Notes: generated from the letters alone by a model not told the origin. Counted from the first letter of the stretch, positions 1 to 12,056 are shown. The stretch is DNA of 64,000 bases from Epiperipatus broadwayi (GCA_028023455.1 JAQFVV010012416.1:3269594-3333593); one strand, 5' to 3'. Numbers and translations are program-made.

Positions 1-1050
1 GCTAATGGTTTCTAGATTGATGCTCCATCTGGCAAGTCTGGTGTTTGAATATAATGAGAAACAACAAACAGCTAATGAATAAAAAATATACTGCTAATTC
101 TTTAGTTAAATCTTCTAAAGCAATATGTTATAAATATTATTCATATTACTAATATTTTAAATTTCATTTTTAACAAATGAAAATAATAGTATATTCTATG
201 TAAGCTAAACAAGATCAAATGCCATGACCTGCTTGACCAACATCTATTATGGGGAATCTCAGACAAACTTATCCACACACACCATGTTCATCTATGCAAT
301 AAAGCTGGCACAAATACAGAAACACTATATTTTTTTGAACATTTCTTTGCAACTGACCATTCTTTTGTTCTCACTTCCATTAATATTGTCTATACCAGCA
401 TAGTATATATCAAGCAACAAGCACATCATTAATAGGAAGAAATCTTATGTTCCTATCTCAAAGAAATAGCTCTTCACAATGCATAGCATTCATATGCAAA
501 CTAACACAAATCATCTATATATAGACCCAGGCTCTCTTTACTTGCATTCCCACTTTGGAATCTCTCTTCAAGAGAAATGTAAAACAACTGTGAAAGATTT
601 TATTAGATAAAACATATAAGTATGAGTGCATTTTAAGCTCTCTGATCAAAAGCAGATTGATTTAACAAGAAATAGATTATAATCAAATGCTTAAAATTTT
701 GATCATCATTATTGGTCATAGAATCATTACTTACTGGTATCTTAATATAATTTATTTCAGCTCATCTCTATGGTTAGAGATATGTTGTTATCTTTAATAA
801 GACTGTGATATCGTTGTCATTATAATATTTAGAGTGATTTAAAAAAACCCGTATTAAATATTATAATATTTATATTGTTATTCCTTTTTGTTTTACAAAT
901 ACCATATAATACTAAATCATCTATGCACTTTACTACTGTTACACAATGCTTTATTTACCACCCTTTGATTGCCCCAGAAATCTTCTTCAGAACTTTTGTA
1001 TCTCCTAACTTCAACTGCTAAATTCAATCTTTTCTAATATTGAGAATGAT
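1..1050. other. AT-rich sequence without recognised gene
   Basis: No gene or repeat family was recognised. A frame without a stop runs on the plus strand from about 213 to 434 (about 73 codons, no ATG start), which is long for DNA of this composition. It may belong to the decayed coding stretch at 1054-1446. Its function is unknown. Confidence 0.4.
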
Positions 1051-1053
1051 AAC

Positions 1054-1446
1054 ATGGATTCTAAAGCAATATTGAATTTTGGAATTGCCAAAAAGGTATG
1101 TAGAGTTTTGCATGTGGCAATTTATTATATAACAGATAAAATTGATGCATCAGATACAGTAGTTTCAAGACATCAGGACAATGAACAGACATTGATTGGG
1201 TGATCTAGATGCTCTAGATAGAGAAAAAATGTTTGTGGATATCACAATTGAACTTGAACAACTCGGATGTCACTATATGAAGTGATCTGTCCAGTGATGA
1301 TATCATGATAGTGGTTTATTTCAAGACAAATATGGTTGTCAACAATTACTTAAACATGTAGTGCAAGGGTTTGGATATGATGACTTTGATAGTGGACAAA
1401 TTGATCGAGTTTATCTCATTAGTATTTATCAATCACAATGTCAGTA
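1054..1446 (+). pseudogene. decayed coding stretch of unknown family
   Basis: I do not recognise the protein. A 49-codon frame begins with ATG at 1054 and stops at 1201. Protein-like reading continues in another frame from 1202 (DLDALDREKMFVDITIELEQ and onward), is broken by stops near 1283-1300, and then runs open from about 1303 to a stop near 1444, including DKYGCQQLLKHVVQGFGYDD. Residue use is balanced (D, G, C, H, Q, W-poor), unlike the K/N/I/F-rich noise of translated AT-rich DNA. The pieces together suggest about 130 residues with one frameshift and three stops. It could be a decayed transposon ORF or a retrocopy of a host gene. No partner or neighbour clarifies its role. Confidence 0.4.
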
Positions 1447-1639
1447 ATAAGTTACAAAAATATAGAACACTGGTGAAGATATTTTAACTATCAAAAAATC
1501 TAAAGACCTGATTTATCAAATGTTCAATCTCCCCCTCACAATCCATTTTGGGGGGAACATCTCTATACCTATAAGATAAAAATAATAAATAATGAAAGAT
1601 ATACAGTACTGTATTCATATTTTTGGATTGCTCTGTATT

Positions 1640-1735
1640 CAAATACCACTGATAATAGAAAGACAGTGCATTAGTATGCTATTATTATGACCTGGGTTTA
1701 AATCTAAATTGAGTAAATTTAAATATTTTAAAATA
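1640..1735 (+). repeat. tRNA-like SINE relic (shared with 54305-54390)
   Basis: A short segment ends in a B-box-like stretch (CCTGGGTTTAAATC). It aligns by eye with 54305-54390 over 'ATGCTATTATTATGACCTGG', the B-box and a following AGTAAA-like segment. This suggests a tRNA-derived dispersed element. It is degenerate and not a functional tRNA. Confidence 0.3.
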
Positions 1736-2029
1736 GATTTAGCCAACCCAGATAAATATACAGTAATAGTTATAAATTGATACTGAGCTATTTTTAATTT
1801 ATAAGATACTCAGCATTCAAGAGTTGGTAAGCCTAGTGAGAGCTTCACTGACTCTCTAACAATGGCTATTAGGGAGCTCTTTGACCCATATCTGTCTTTG
1901 TAAAGACTTACTTTATTCATGTATCACTAAACTGACAATTACACAAATAACTTGTGAAATATTAAATTCTTCAGCAATCAATTATCTTGTAATAAAGTTC
2001 ATTCATCATGTATAGATATTTGAAATACA

Positions 2030-2264
2030 GGCACTCTTCACACACCTGGAGCCTAATTGTAAATATAGGGATTTGAACTCAGACTTTCAAGCACCCTTCA
2101 ACTATCCATACTATCTCATACCACTGATACACATGACCACATAAATGTAGAAAAGATAAATAATCACCAATATACATATTTCATGTTAAACCAACACCCA
2201 TCAGTTGGTCCTGATAATCATCTCCCATATATATATATATATATATATAAATCAGTGCTCAGTT

Positions 2265-2295
<31 letters not shown>

Positions 2296-2870
2296 AATCA
2301 GTGCTCAGTTTATATTATGATATAAAATCTTCATATTTTAATGGACAGGCAAGTCTAAGTTCAAATTCCCTATAATTACAATTAGGCTCCAAGTATGTGA
2401 AGAATGCCTATATTTCAAATATTTACACATTGTCTGCATCCTGCCCATCCCTCTTCTATGTATTCAAATGGATAAGGTCCTAAACATAAGGGTTCAGAAT
2501 GACTTGAGGTCAACATGGGCATGGCAATAATATTTACATCAGCATGGAATTTGGGATTTCTGTCATCAGATTTTCAATGGTATGGATGGCTGAAGAGTTA
2601 GAGGTTGAAGTGGGTTGAAGCCCGTCCATTAAAGTATGAAGATTTTTTATCTTAATATAAACTGGGTACTGATTATATATGTATGGGGGAGATGATAATG
2701 TGAACCAACTGATGAGTGCTGGTTTAGCATGAAATATGTATATTGGTGATTATTTATCTTTTCTACATATATGTCATCATGTGTATCAGTGATATGAGAT
2801 AGTATGGATAGTTGAAGGGTGCTTGAAAGTCTGAATTCAAATCCCCTACATTCATCATGTATAGATAAAA
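2030..2870. repeat. family A repeat, two copies head-to-head
   Basis: The left copy (about 2045-2355) and right copy (about 2340-2860) are inverted relative to each other. Landmarks shared with all family A copies are a GTTAAACCAxCA..CATCAGTTGGTCC segment, a 'TTTAATGGACAGGC' segment, AGTGCTCAGTTTATATTA next to a (TA)n run, and a terminal tRNA-like B-box region (GAxTTxAAATCCC) beside CAGACTTTCA. The (TA)n runs with the flanking AAATCAGTGCTCAGTTTATATTA are themselves duplicated at 2227-2318. The right copy carries the longest body, including CCTGCCCATCCCTCTTCT. Confidence 0.75.
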
Positions 2871-2879
2871 AGGCACTTT

Positions 2880-5225
2880 TATCTGCTGTTTTTAAATAGA
2901 CTATAGATTAGGTAGTGATAACTATGAGAATGAGTTTCAAATCAAGCAAGATATTCTTGCAGCATCTGGCTTTAGAAGGCAAAACTTAATTTTTAATTTT
3001 GTCTTGTGTTGCAAATACTTCTTAGCCAAATTGAAATTTACTATTATATCTATCATTGTCAATCTACAATCTATTTAAAAACCTAGATGGCCGATGGAAC
3101 TTTAATAATTGACTGACTGGATAATTTAAATGTTATTTCGAAAGTGATTTGTTTGTATATGTGTTTGGAACAATTTTTGGATGTAAAAGGTTAATATTGC
3201 AACCATTCACTAATGTATTATAACTAGTTCAAAATTTACGAAAACTATGCTGAATTTTGACGATTTCTTATTGTATATATATATATGCAATAATATTAAA
3301 TATAAATGAAGCTTATTTATAATTTTAAACATTTTTCAAGATTAAAAATTTTTAAAGCAGCAATAAAGTTCTATATTTAATAAATTTATACATATTTCTA
3401 AAATACTCTTATGCATTAATGGACTTTTACTTTTAAATCTAATCTAAAAAATTAAACTAAAATTCAATATTCTCTTTTAATATAAAAACTCATTTAAATT
3501 TAAAAACATTTATACTGGCTTCTTAAACTTTTATGTAATATGTCTTTTGGATACATATAAAAATTTTCAGTCAATACTTTAATATTGACAAAAATAAATT
3601 CAACATTTATTTTTATATTGGTAGATACGTAAATATTATAAGTGAGTAGATAAATAGATGGCGCTTAAATAGTTAGATATAAAGGTATGGAATTAGTAAG
3701 AATATATTCAGATAAATGAGAGGTTAATTAAATATGTTAGCTAGAATAAAGACAGTGAGAAAGAGAAAATTAAACTTAATGATAGAAATTAAGTAAAGTA
3801 GTAAGAAATAAGGAAGGTGATAGTAAAGAAAAAGATAAATAAAAAGAAAGAAGATTGATATGGAAAATAAGATTGCCTAAAACCCCAGAAAGAGTTTGTA
3901 AAATCATTTATTTGTAATAAAACAAAAAAGACAGATGGAAAGATTTGGCAGATAAATATGAACATTAGATTAAATACATCGAAATAATAGGTGAAAAAAA
4001 AAAAAGAAATATAATAGGTATATATGATAGCTAATATACAAATATAGAATAAATAAAAAGCATAAGGGAGATAAGATACATGCTAAATATACTTAGAGAT
4101 CAATGTCTAACATATACTAGGAGTTTAAAAACTGCTATGGAAGATTGAAAAGGCTGTTTATAGGTATTGTAAACAATTATCTGAATTCACAAGAAGCAAA
4201 GTTGATTCAGTTAATCAAATAATTTACATGATTAAACATTCAAACACATAACTATTCTTTATAAACCCAAACTGTAATTAGTTCTATCATTAAATTATTG
4301 TTTGTGGTGTTACTACCATTATATTTTGAAATGAGAAATAATATAAATAATAACTGATTAAGAATTAACTCAAATGAAATTATTAATATATATTGTTTTT
4401 TTAATATTCTTATTAATGGTTATTATCTGATCACATATTTTATAATATTTAGTATCACATTTTTTTATTCAACATATGCTTTTAGAAGCAATAACTCATT
4501 GTATTTAGTTATCCTAGATCCATCTTTGTAAGTTTAGATTAATGGACATCAGATGGTAGTTCTATAATCCATATTCCCAGAATAGTTTTTGTTTATTGAC
4601 CTCTGTCTTGAATTGAGAATTTTCATCTTTAACTCGTTTATATTATTAAACAGAAAGCTTGAAAATTAAAAACACCTAAGATTTAAAACCAGAGATAATT
4701 TTCTTGTAGAGTCTGAAAAATGTGAGGTCGGACCAGTAATTATTTATTTTAAAAACATTGATTGTTTGTTAACTATAGACAGCATCACTCTTTAGCTAGG
4801 ATGATATATACCTGACAAAATATCACGTGATTTGCTCTGCTTACATTTATATTCAACATATACTTATTAAAAGTTATTATTCACTGCAATTATTCTATTC
4901 CAAATTAATAAACACCAAATTATAGTTTAATGTACATTTTTCCAGATTTGTTTCTGAATAATATCCTTTTTCAAAAAAACAACAACTTTGAATTGCTTAC
5001 ACTTATACATCTAGCAGTTATTTTTAGATCTTTATTATCAAAGCTCATAGTCTGAAATTCAAAAATATTCTAAGATTTTGAACTTAAAATTACTGCTCAG
5101 AGGTCTGATACATGATACCTCTTAAGTGTGAATAAATAAAGTATATTTCTGATTCTTACCTTAATGTTCGGAATGATGGTATTTTACTTCTAGTTATAAA
5201 TTAGTTCATTTCCATCATCTAGTGA
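2880..5225. other. AT-rich DNA, no gene seen
   Basis: No coding region or known element was recognised. From about 3640 to 4100 the plus strand is strongly purine-rich and low in complexity. The rest is ordinary AT-rich sequence. Confidence 0.5.
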
Positions 5226-5229
5226 TTTA

Positions 5230-5645
5230 TTAAATCATCATCATTTTCAACAATTATGAATCCACCACTGAATAAAGAACTCTCCAAAGTTCAATCCATC
5301 TTTTCCAATCTCTAGACTTTCTTCTCCATATCACTCCAGCACACTTTCTTATTTTATCCATCCATCTCACATGTCATCTCTTTTTAGATTGTTTACAATC
5401 TCTTGGGATCCAGTTTAAGATTTCAACTATCCATCTATTATCATTTCTTCTAACAATATATCTAGCCCAACTCCACTTCAGTCTCTCAATTGTTTCAATG
5501 ATGTCAATAACACCTATTTGTTCTCTCACCCATATATTTTATTTTCAATCTTTTCTTGTTACCCCTAACACTTTGTTGAATAGTCTGAAGCCTCTGTATT
5601 GCTATTCTGTTAAGTGTATAAGTCTCAGATCCTTAAGTAAAAACT
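5230..5645 (-). mobile_element. RTE-type LINE 3' end, degraded
   Basis: On the minus strand this matches, by eye, the C-terminal part of the RTE-type endonuclease/reverse-transcriptase ORF also seen at 9345-9800 and 52215-52693. Shared landmarks are the stretch for 'tryptophan-gly/ala-gly-his-ile-ala-arg', the DDNRW..EILNWI region and the run for rough 'HNIW'. The 3' end on the minus strand is a short GAT repeat (plus ATCATCATC near 5238), typical of RTE elements. This is the most diverged of the three copies and keeps no long ORF. It is 5' truncated and dead. Confidence 0.7.
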
Positions 5646-5749
5646 GGTAACATGCATTTAAATATTGTTAAATAATTTTAGAAAAATTCAATGTTTTATT
5701 TACACTTTTTCAAATAAATTTAACTATTAATAATAACAGAAATTAGTAT

Positions 5750-6240
5750 AAAATGCAACATTTTCAATGTCTAACATGACAGATCATGAATATATCAATG
5801 AACATATGTTTAATTGGCAAACACAGAAATACTGAAAAGAAAAGAAAAGATAAAAAAAAAAATTTAAAGAAAACGCTCAATAACAATGAAAATTAATATA
5901 AAAGACAAACTACTGTGATAAACTATAATGTTCAGAAATAATATATTTGATTTTAAAAAAAGGAAAAATTTAAAAAGACATTCATAGATAAGTGTATAAA
6001 ATTTTGACTATATGTTTCCTTTGATAATATAATTTAATTGCTTAGAGAGTCACCTTAATTTATATTCATGAATCTGAACACCACCAGTTCAATTCCCATT
6101 CTAATTATCATTCTAGGTGTCACTTATCGAGCCTACAACACTTGAAGGGGAGAGGAGAATAATACATTCAAAACACTGTTTTATCTAATATTTTTATTTA
6201 TAATTGAATGTATCTAAAAATATGTAAATAAAATTTAGAT
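5750..6240 (+). mobile_element. Penelope-like element 3' fragment
   Basis: The segment parallels 15840-16330 of the PLE described at 14286-16411. An ACATATGTTTAATTGGCAAA stretch resembles the end of the GIY-YIG region there. It is followed by a tRNA-like segment, then CTTGAAGGGGAGAGGAGAATAATA (near 6140, resembling the CTGAAGAAGAGGGG segment at 16219), then AATTGAATGTATCTAAAAAT as at 16300. The coding part is unreadable. This is probably a 5'-truncated copy. Confidence 0.55.
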
Positions 6241-6244
6241 TTTT

Positions 6245-7330
6245 TAAAAACATTTAACAATTCAACTAAATGTAAATATTCCAGCATATAACTTCAAATA
6301 CACAGTATATTACTGCTCTTAAACAAGATATTTTTAAAAAAATTGTTGATGTTATATTGCAAATATTTTTAAAAGTCAATGGTAAGACATATGTTGCAAA
6401 ACAACCACAGTTCTTTAAGTAAAACACTTTAGAAGAAGCATGGCTGAGATGGTTCAAATATTCATTCTATTGGACAACAATTGTAAAATAAAATCATTTT
6501 GGTGGTAACTTATTTTTGAATAATACAGTCACCTAATACTACTTGACAATAAAAATCCTGGATTTGATTCTTATCAGAGTACAGGTGAGATGATCAAAAA
6601 TACTTTTTTTTAATTATTTCAATTGAATAGTAACAGTGTCCAATTATATTTCTCATTGCATAGATAGTAGAAATGTAATTCTCACAATCATCTTTATTTT
6701 TTTTAATTATCTTCTGAAAAGAATCTTTCATATATCAACAAAAAACATCTTCATAACTCTCACAAACAACTTTATAACTCACATTTCTCAAACTTTTTGT
6801 AACTAGTCACTTCATTTAGACCAGTGATTTATTGATTTATTTCTTTTTTCACACAACATTCTATCTTAAGTTTTATTAATCCCCAATTAATTATTATAGT
6901 GCCAAAAACTTTGAAATTATTCACAGGGAACTCAATCTCCCATAATGAGCTATTTCTTAAATATTATAAACCTCCGCGCACACTCTCCCACCGGTAAGAA
7001 TTTAGACTTCCGTTTGAATAATCCCCTATCTCTAAATATATAACCAATTCAACTTATTTTCATAACTTCTTAATAAATATATCAGAACATGCTAATCTAA
7101 TAAAAACAAACAGTAATATTATATAAGCATAATCAACTATTTTTCACTTTTGTCTTTTAGCATTTACTATTTGTTTAGTTATTAATTGATTTATATTCCT
7201 ATTGCTTGAATGTTTATTGAATTATGAATTATTCATTTATATTATATAAAAATATGATTTTTTTTTCTAAAATGACTATACATGTAAATAATCGAATATA
7301 GACTGGTATTTATATTATATATAATTTATG
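6245..7330. other. AT-rich DNA, mostly featureless
   Basis: No gene was seen. A weak B-box-like stretch (CCTGGATTTGATTC near 6557) may be another tRNA-like relic. A short GC-richer patch sits at about 6970-7012 (CCTCCGCGCACACTC). Nothing else is supported. Confidence 0.4.
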
Positions 7331-7333
7331 TAT

Positions 7334-7661
7334 GTTATATATAGAGCTTGCAAAATAAGCTCTTAACAAGTTTTGCGGAATATCCCAAAGGCCAGACCGG
7401 TTTCTGCTACTGGCTTCCTCAGTGAGGTGCTTGGATATTCAAGCATTAGATTAAAAATATCAAAATAAGCCCAGCACTTTATCTAATGTATAACTATTAA
7501 GTAAAAAATCTGAAATTTTCAGACATCCATATGTCTTCCAATCCAGCTATTTTTAATCTAATGTTTGAATATCCTAGCACTTCACTGACTAAACTGGTCT
7601 GGAGTTGGGGATATTCTTATAGCTTGTTAAGAGCTTATTTTGTGAGCTCTATATATAACAT
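7334..7661. mobile_element. foldback (MITE-like) element
   Basis: Two arms of about 120-130 bp, 7334-7462 and 7543-7661, are inverted copies of each other and read from GTTATATATAGAGCT inward. They match at AAAATAAGCTCTTAACAAG, at the segment 'GGATATTCAAxCATTAGATT' and at AATATCCC. The spacer is about 80 bp. No transposase is present, so the element is non-autonomous. A central arm segment (CCAGACCGGTTTCTG..CAGTGAGGTGCTTGGAT) resembles the core of family F. Confidence 0.7.
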
Positions 7662-8044
7662 TTGTAAATACAAGCTTATTAAATTAGGTCATGTGACATC
7701 TGACTTGATTTTTTTTTTATAAATGAATTTATGTATTATATAGATATTGCTAATTAATAAATTGATATAAAAAATATAACACTGCATGAAAAATTAGCCA
7801 TGAAATATGTTTTTATTTTGTTTATTTAACTCACTTATCGCCACAACCTTTATGCTTTAAAAATAAGTGCAAAATTTTAACAAAAATGAGCCATAAGTAT
7901 CGAAACTTTTTCCAGTCACATCTGCATTATTTCTGTTGGAAAATGTCAAGGAGAAATACGAATCAAAATGTATTCATCAGATTCGTCACTGATATTTAAA
8001 TAAAACTTTTCATTCATATGGCAATAAATATGTCATTTCAAAGG

Positions 8045-8690
8045 GTATTTAGTATATAGGGTATATGAGCACAGACTTCCACATGACCCACCACTCTCCA
8101 ACTCTATCTCATAATACTGATACACTTGAACACATATGTTGAAAATATAAATAATCACCAATATATGTATTTCATGCTAAACCAGGAATCATCAGTTGGT
8201 CCAGATTACCATTCCTACACATATATGCTATAAGTGCTCAGATATATATTAAAATAGCCAAACTTCATACTTTAACGGACAGGCTTCAATCTACTCCACA
8301 CTCCAACTCTTCAACTGTCCATCCAATTGAAAATCTGATGATGGAATGCTCAAAGGCCACCCTGAGGCTGAGATTCTTGTCACACCCATGTTGACCTAAA
8401 GTCAATCTGACCCCTCATGTACAGGTCATAATCCATTTAATACATATACAAGGGATGGGCAGGCATCTCTACTATGCAATAACTGAAACACACAGGCTTA
8501 TTATATACATGTGTCTATATATGTAACATATAGAGTATATGAGCACAGACTTTCACACGACCCACCACTCTCCACACTATCTCATAACACTGATACACTT
8601 GAACACATATATGTTGAAAAGATAAATAAACACTAATATACGTATTTCATGCTAAACCAGCAATTATCAGTTGGTCCAGCTGTTTATGTT
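8045..8690 (-). repeat. family A repeats, one and a half units in tandem
   Basis: Two antisense copies lie head to tail with a period of about 475 bp. GTATATGAGCACAGACTT occurs near 8061 and GTATATGAGCACAGACTTTC near 8532. The first unit is complete through CTTTAACGGACAGGCTTCAA, ACCTAAAGTCAATCTGACCC and GGGATGGGCAGGC. The second stops after the CATGCTAAACCAGCAAT..CAGTTGGTCCAG part. Confidence 0.75.
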
Positions 8691-8694
8691 TCAA

Positions 8695-9340
8695 AAAATG
8701 TAGATTTTCTATTATTAATTTAGGCCACTTTTTCTTCAAAAAATAACTTCAACGAAGATCTTGATTTTTTATTATCCTTTGAAAAATGAGGTATCCCTCA
8801 CTTGTTATCCATTTTTCATCCAATGATAAACTAATCGTTTTGAAATTAGTAGTAAGAAAATACTTGGTAGTTTTATTTTATAGTATAATAAATTACATTT
8901 GTCACACATTCATCATTCAAGTTGATGCAAATTAATTTATTTTATTATTTTACTTTTTTCTTTTTGGACAAATAAATATATACATTTGATTTCTTATGAA
9001 TCAATTTCTATTTTCAAAACACCCTGTGATAGATGGATCATGAAATTTTATGGTAAATTACATACTATAATGGTACTAAATGCATCTATCATTTGAGAGA
9101 ATGTCTGAAATAAATATGATAAGTACTACATTATAACAATGATAAAACTGTAAATACTTTACACATATTATATATAAAAATAATAACAAACTTGGTTGAT
9201 GTCAGGTGGTATATACCCATTATTAATTTTGTGACCTTTTGTCACTTATTTACAATATATGACAATTATTATTATCACACAAAATCTATAAATGAGACTG
9301 TTCTCCATTATGCAATTCAGTTCATATTTTGGCACTTGAA
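8695..9340. other. AT-rich DNA, no gene seen
   Basis: No gene or repeat family was recognised. A 75-codon plus ORF at 9192 runs antisense into the RTE fragment and is a chance frame. Confidence 0.4.
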
Positions 9341-9344
9341 TATC

Positions 9345-9800
9345 ACATCATCATCGTCATCAACGACCATTATCAATCCACTGCAGGATGAAGGTCCAAG
9401 TTCAATCCATCTTCTCTGATCTTTAGTCTCTCTTCTCCACATCATCCCTACACACTTTTTTATTTCATCCATCCATATCACATGTGGTCTCTTTCTGGGT
9501 CTTTTACAATCTCTTGGAATCCAGTTTAAGATTTCAATTGTCCATCTATTATCATCTTTTCTAGCAATATGTCCAGTCCAGCTCCACTTCACTCTTTTAA
9601 TTTTTTCTATGAGATCAGTAATGCCTGTTTGTTCTTTTACCCATATATTGTGTTTTCGATCTCTTCTGTAATTCCCAACATGCATCTCTCCACACTTCTT
9701 TGAGTGATCTAAAGTCTCTGTATTGTTCTTCTATTAAGTGTCCAAGTCTCAGATCCATAAGTAAGAATTGGTAAAATACATTTATTAAAAACTTTCCTTT
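9345..9800 (-). mobile_element. RTE-type LINE 3' end with partial ORF
   Basis: A minus-strand ORF (9685 to 9317) reads HNIWVKEQTGITDLIEKIKR, then KWSWTGHIARKDDNRWTIEI, KRPRKRPHVIWMDEIKKCVG and WRRETKDQRRWIEL. This is the well-known C-terminal region of RTE-family LINE proteins (endonuclease plus reverse transcriptase), which lies beyond the catalytic reverse-transcriptase core. The ORF runs out in an aspartate run encoded by the GAT-repeat tail (plus ATCATCATCGTCATC, 9348 on), the usual RTE 3' end. Upstream, 9690-9800 keeps weak similarity (ETWTLN-type region as at 52290). Only the last 150 or so codons are present, so the copy is 5' truncated and inactive. It is the best preserved of three copies in the window. 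Confidence 0.85.
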
Positions 9801-9804
9801 TCAA

Positions 9805-10410
9805 ACACATAGACACATTTCCTTTTAGCATCAAGTTATTTTTACCAAAAGCAAAAAAGATTCACATTCTCAGGTAGTAAAATTAATTTTTTTCATCCAC
9901 TTGGAAAAAAGCAAAGCTACTTGTAAATCATTTCTTTTTGTAGCAAAATAAAATTATTTGAATATTTTTGTACAAGCAGAAGTTGAAAATTTGAAACTAG
10001 GTATCTCAAAAAAAAAAATCAATATTTTGTAAGAAAATGTAAGGAGTTAAACAATAGAATGTGTTAAAATGATATTTTTAAAAGACAGGAGTCAATTTAT
10101 AGCAGGATAATCACATTTAATGAATAAACAAATTATTATAAAGCATACTGATTAGCAAAATAATGATATGATTACAGGTTTTGTTGTTAAGTGCAGAAAA
10201 AATAATGTCCGACCAAAATGGTGGAGTATTCAATAGTTATTTAATCTGAAAGAGCATATCTTATAGCTCCTTCTGAATAAATATCAACAAAATGCTGGCT
10301 TACTTTGGTCCTTGATCACCATATTTGATGCATGTGGAATATGGAGAACTGAATTAATGATCTATTTAAAAAATGCAAATTAAGAATATTTCTTTTTTAC
10401 TCATGATGAG
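9805..10410. other. AT-rich DNA, no gene seen
   Basis: No coding potential or repeat was recognised. Confidence 0.4.
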
Positions 10411-10518
10411 TTTTTTTTTCGTTCATGTGTCATAGCATCAGCCGGGAAGCAAACCCACTAACCCGGGACAACTGCTTGTAAAGCAGCTGTTGCTGGTCTC
10501 TCGACCATCAATGCTTGA
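10410..10518 (-). repeat. short tRNA-derived SINE
   Basis: Read on the minus strand: GTCAAGCATTGATGGTCGAG, an A-box-like start, an anticodon-arm-like stem (CAGCTGCTTTACAAGCAG), a B-box-like GGTTTGCTTCCCGGC, then GACACATGAACG and an A-run. It is the same family as 21859, 22561, 25251, 41076 and 46803. It consists of little more than a tRNA head plus a tail. Confidence 0.75.
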
Positions 10519-10833
10519 CATGATGAGTTATTTTGTAACAAGAAAATAAAGAATTAACCAGATTTTTAAAATTCCTTTTTTGCAGCATTAGTCATAAAAA
10601 TATTTTCATTATTATGAAGAATTCTATGTATTGCTTCATTGTCCTTTTTGTTTTTAAAAACAATAAACATTTTACAGTTCAAAAGAAAATTAATGATTGT
10701 TAGAACTGTAGATATTTAAACAATATTTGCCCTAATTAAATTGGCAGCTTATTTTTTGGGATTATAATTTAGTGCATTAATATAAATGTTTCTTGCATGA
10801 ATGGAAATTTTAGATATATTTATTACTTTAAAT

Positions 10834-10894
10834 CCTTAAATGTATTTTCAGTGGAGAGCACTCTCTTCAAAAGAAATCAAAAATGCATTTAAGG
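10834..10894. other. imperfect hairpin
   Basis: Arms CCTTAAATGTATTTT and AAAAATGCATTTAAGG are inverted copies (14 of 15 paired). They enclose a second small palindrome, GAGAGCACTCTC. No promoter or terminator role can be assigned. It could be part of a small DNA element. Confidence 0.4.
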
Positions 10895-10912
10895 ATCTAA
10901 TTAATACCATTG

Positions 10913-12056
10913 AACATCAATCACATAATCACCATTCTTTGTGTTTGCACAAGCTGCTTACACCATACACTGATTACTCTGGCTTGCACTGAGTGGCGCT
11001 ACTGTATGGAGAGTTTAGTCGCTGTGATTTAATTAATATTTATACTGAAATTTTTACTTCCATGCAAGAAGCATTTATATAAATGCATAAAATTATTACA
11101 GTATAATTATGGATTATAAATTAAAAATTTGATGAGTACATATTGCAATTAAATTAAAAGTTGCAAATAATTTTTGCAGTTTATTTACATTTGATTTTTT
11201 ACAATGAATTTGCTTAATGGATAATCATTATTGAAGGTATTTGGAATTTTGATTATTTAATAATTAATTCATTTTTATTTTTGTTTAGTATTAAAAATTA
11301 AAACACAATTTTTATGTTTCTTATTGACTTACATTTTCACTAAATAAATGGATCATATAATCATTATTTTTATTAGATTTATTTTTTAAAGTTAAACTTT
11401 AAATAAATATGGCAATATTAGTTTTTCTTGCAAAAATTTCAGAATGGCAATATTTTTTTTTCTTAGAAATTGTTTAAAATAACTATCTCATTTTGTTTTC
11501 TAAGTTCAATTTTTTTTTTTTTTTATTTTGTGAATGAAAATATTTAACTTTTCTTATGATTTCTAATTATTTTAGAACTGTTTTGATTAATTTATGACTT
11601 GACTTAACCATCTTCTGTTTCTTTAAATGGCACACACAGAGGCAAAACTCTCCATATATAGTAGTGCCACTCACTGCAAGCCAGAATAATCAGTGGGTGC
11701 AGGAAGGTTTGTGCATAAAATCCCTATCTAGTGCCTATTCATCCAATATCCCCAGACTAGTGTTTAGCTTGTGACTTTCATTAGTGAAAAGCCTTGTATG
11801 AGTAGGCACTAGATAGAGATTTTTTTCGTGCAGGTATCTCACAATTATCATCCATGGCTCAACATAATTTAGAATAAAAAAATGTTTAGACTTTTTATCT
11901 AGTGGTGCCTTCAGGTAAATGTGAAGCTGATATAACTTTATTTATGTATCCATATAAGCACAAGAACTCTGGCTTGCACTGAATGGCACTACTGTATGAA
12001 GAGTTTGCCTCTGTGTTATATGGCTTGTGTAAGCCTAAAGAATGGTGATCATGTGA
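10913..12056. mobile_element. family F foldback element, composite
   Basis: The outer ends are inverted: ATCACATAATCACCATTCTT at 10919 and GAATGGTGATCATGTGAT at 12039-12056. Internal pieces (11635-11830 and 11940-12040) carry family F landmarks: GTAGTGCCACTCACTGCAAG, AATCCCTATCTAGTGCCTA, CCAATATCCCCAGACTAG and GTGCAAGCCAGAG-like segments. 11722-11820 forms a hairpin in which TATCTAGTGCCTATTCAT faces ATGAGTAGGCACTAGATA. The middle (11030-11630) is plain AT-rich DNA. No transposase ORF is present. Confidence 0.6.

Noticed and set aside
9192-9419. Plus-strand ORF of 75 codons
   Set aside because: Runs antisense into the RTE tail; no independent support.
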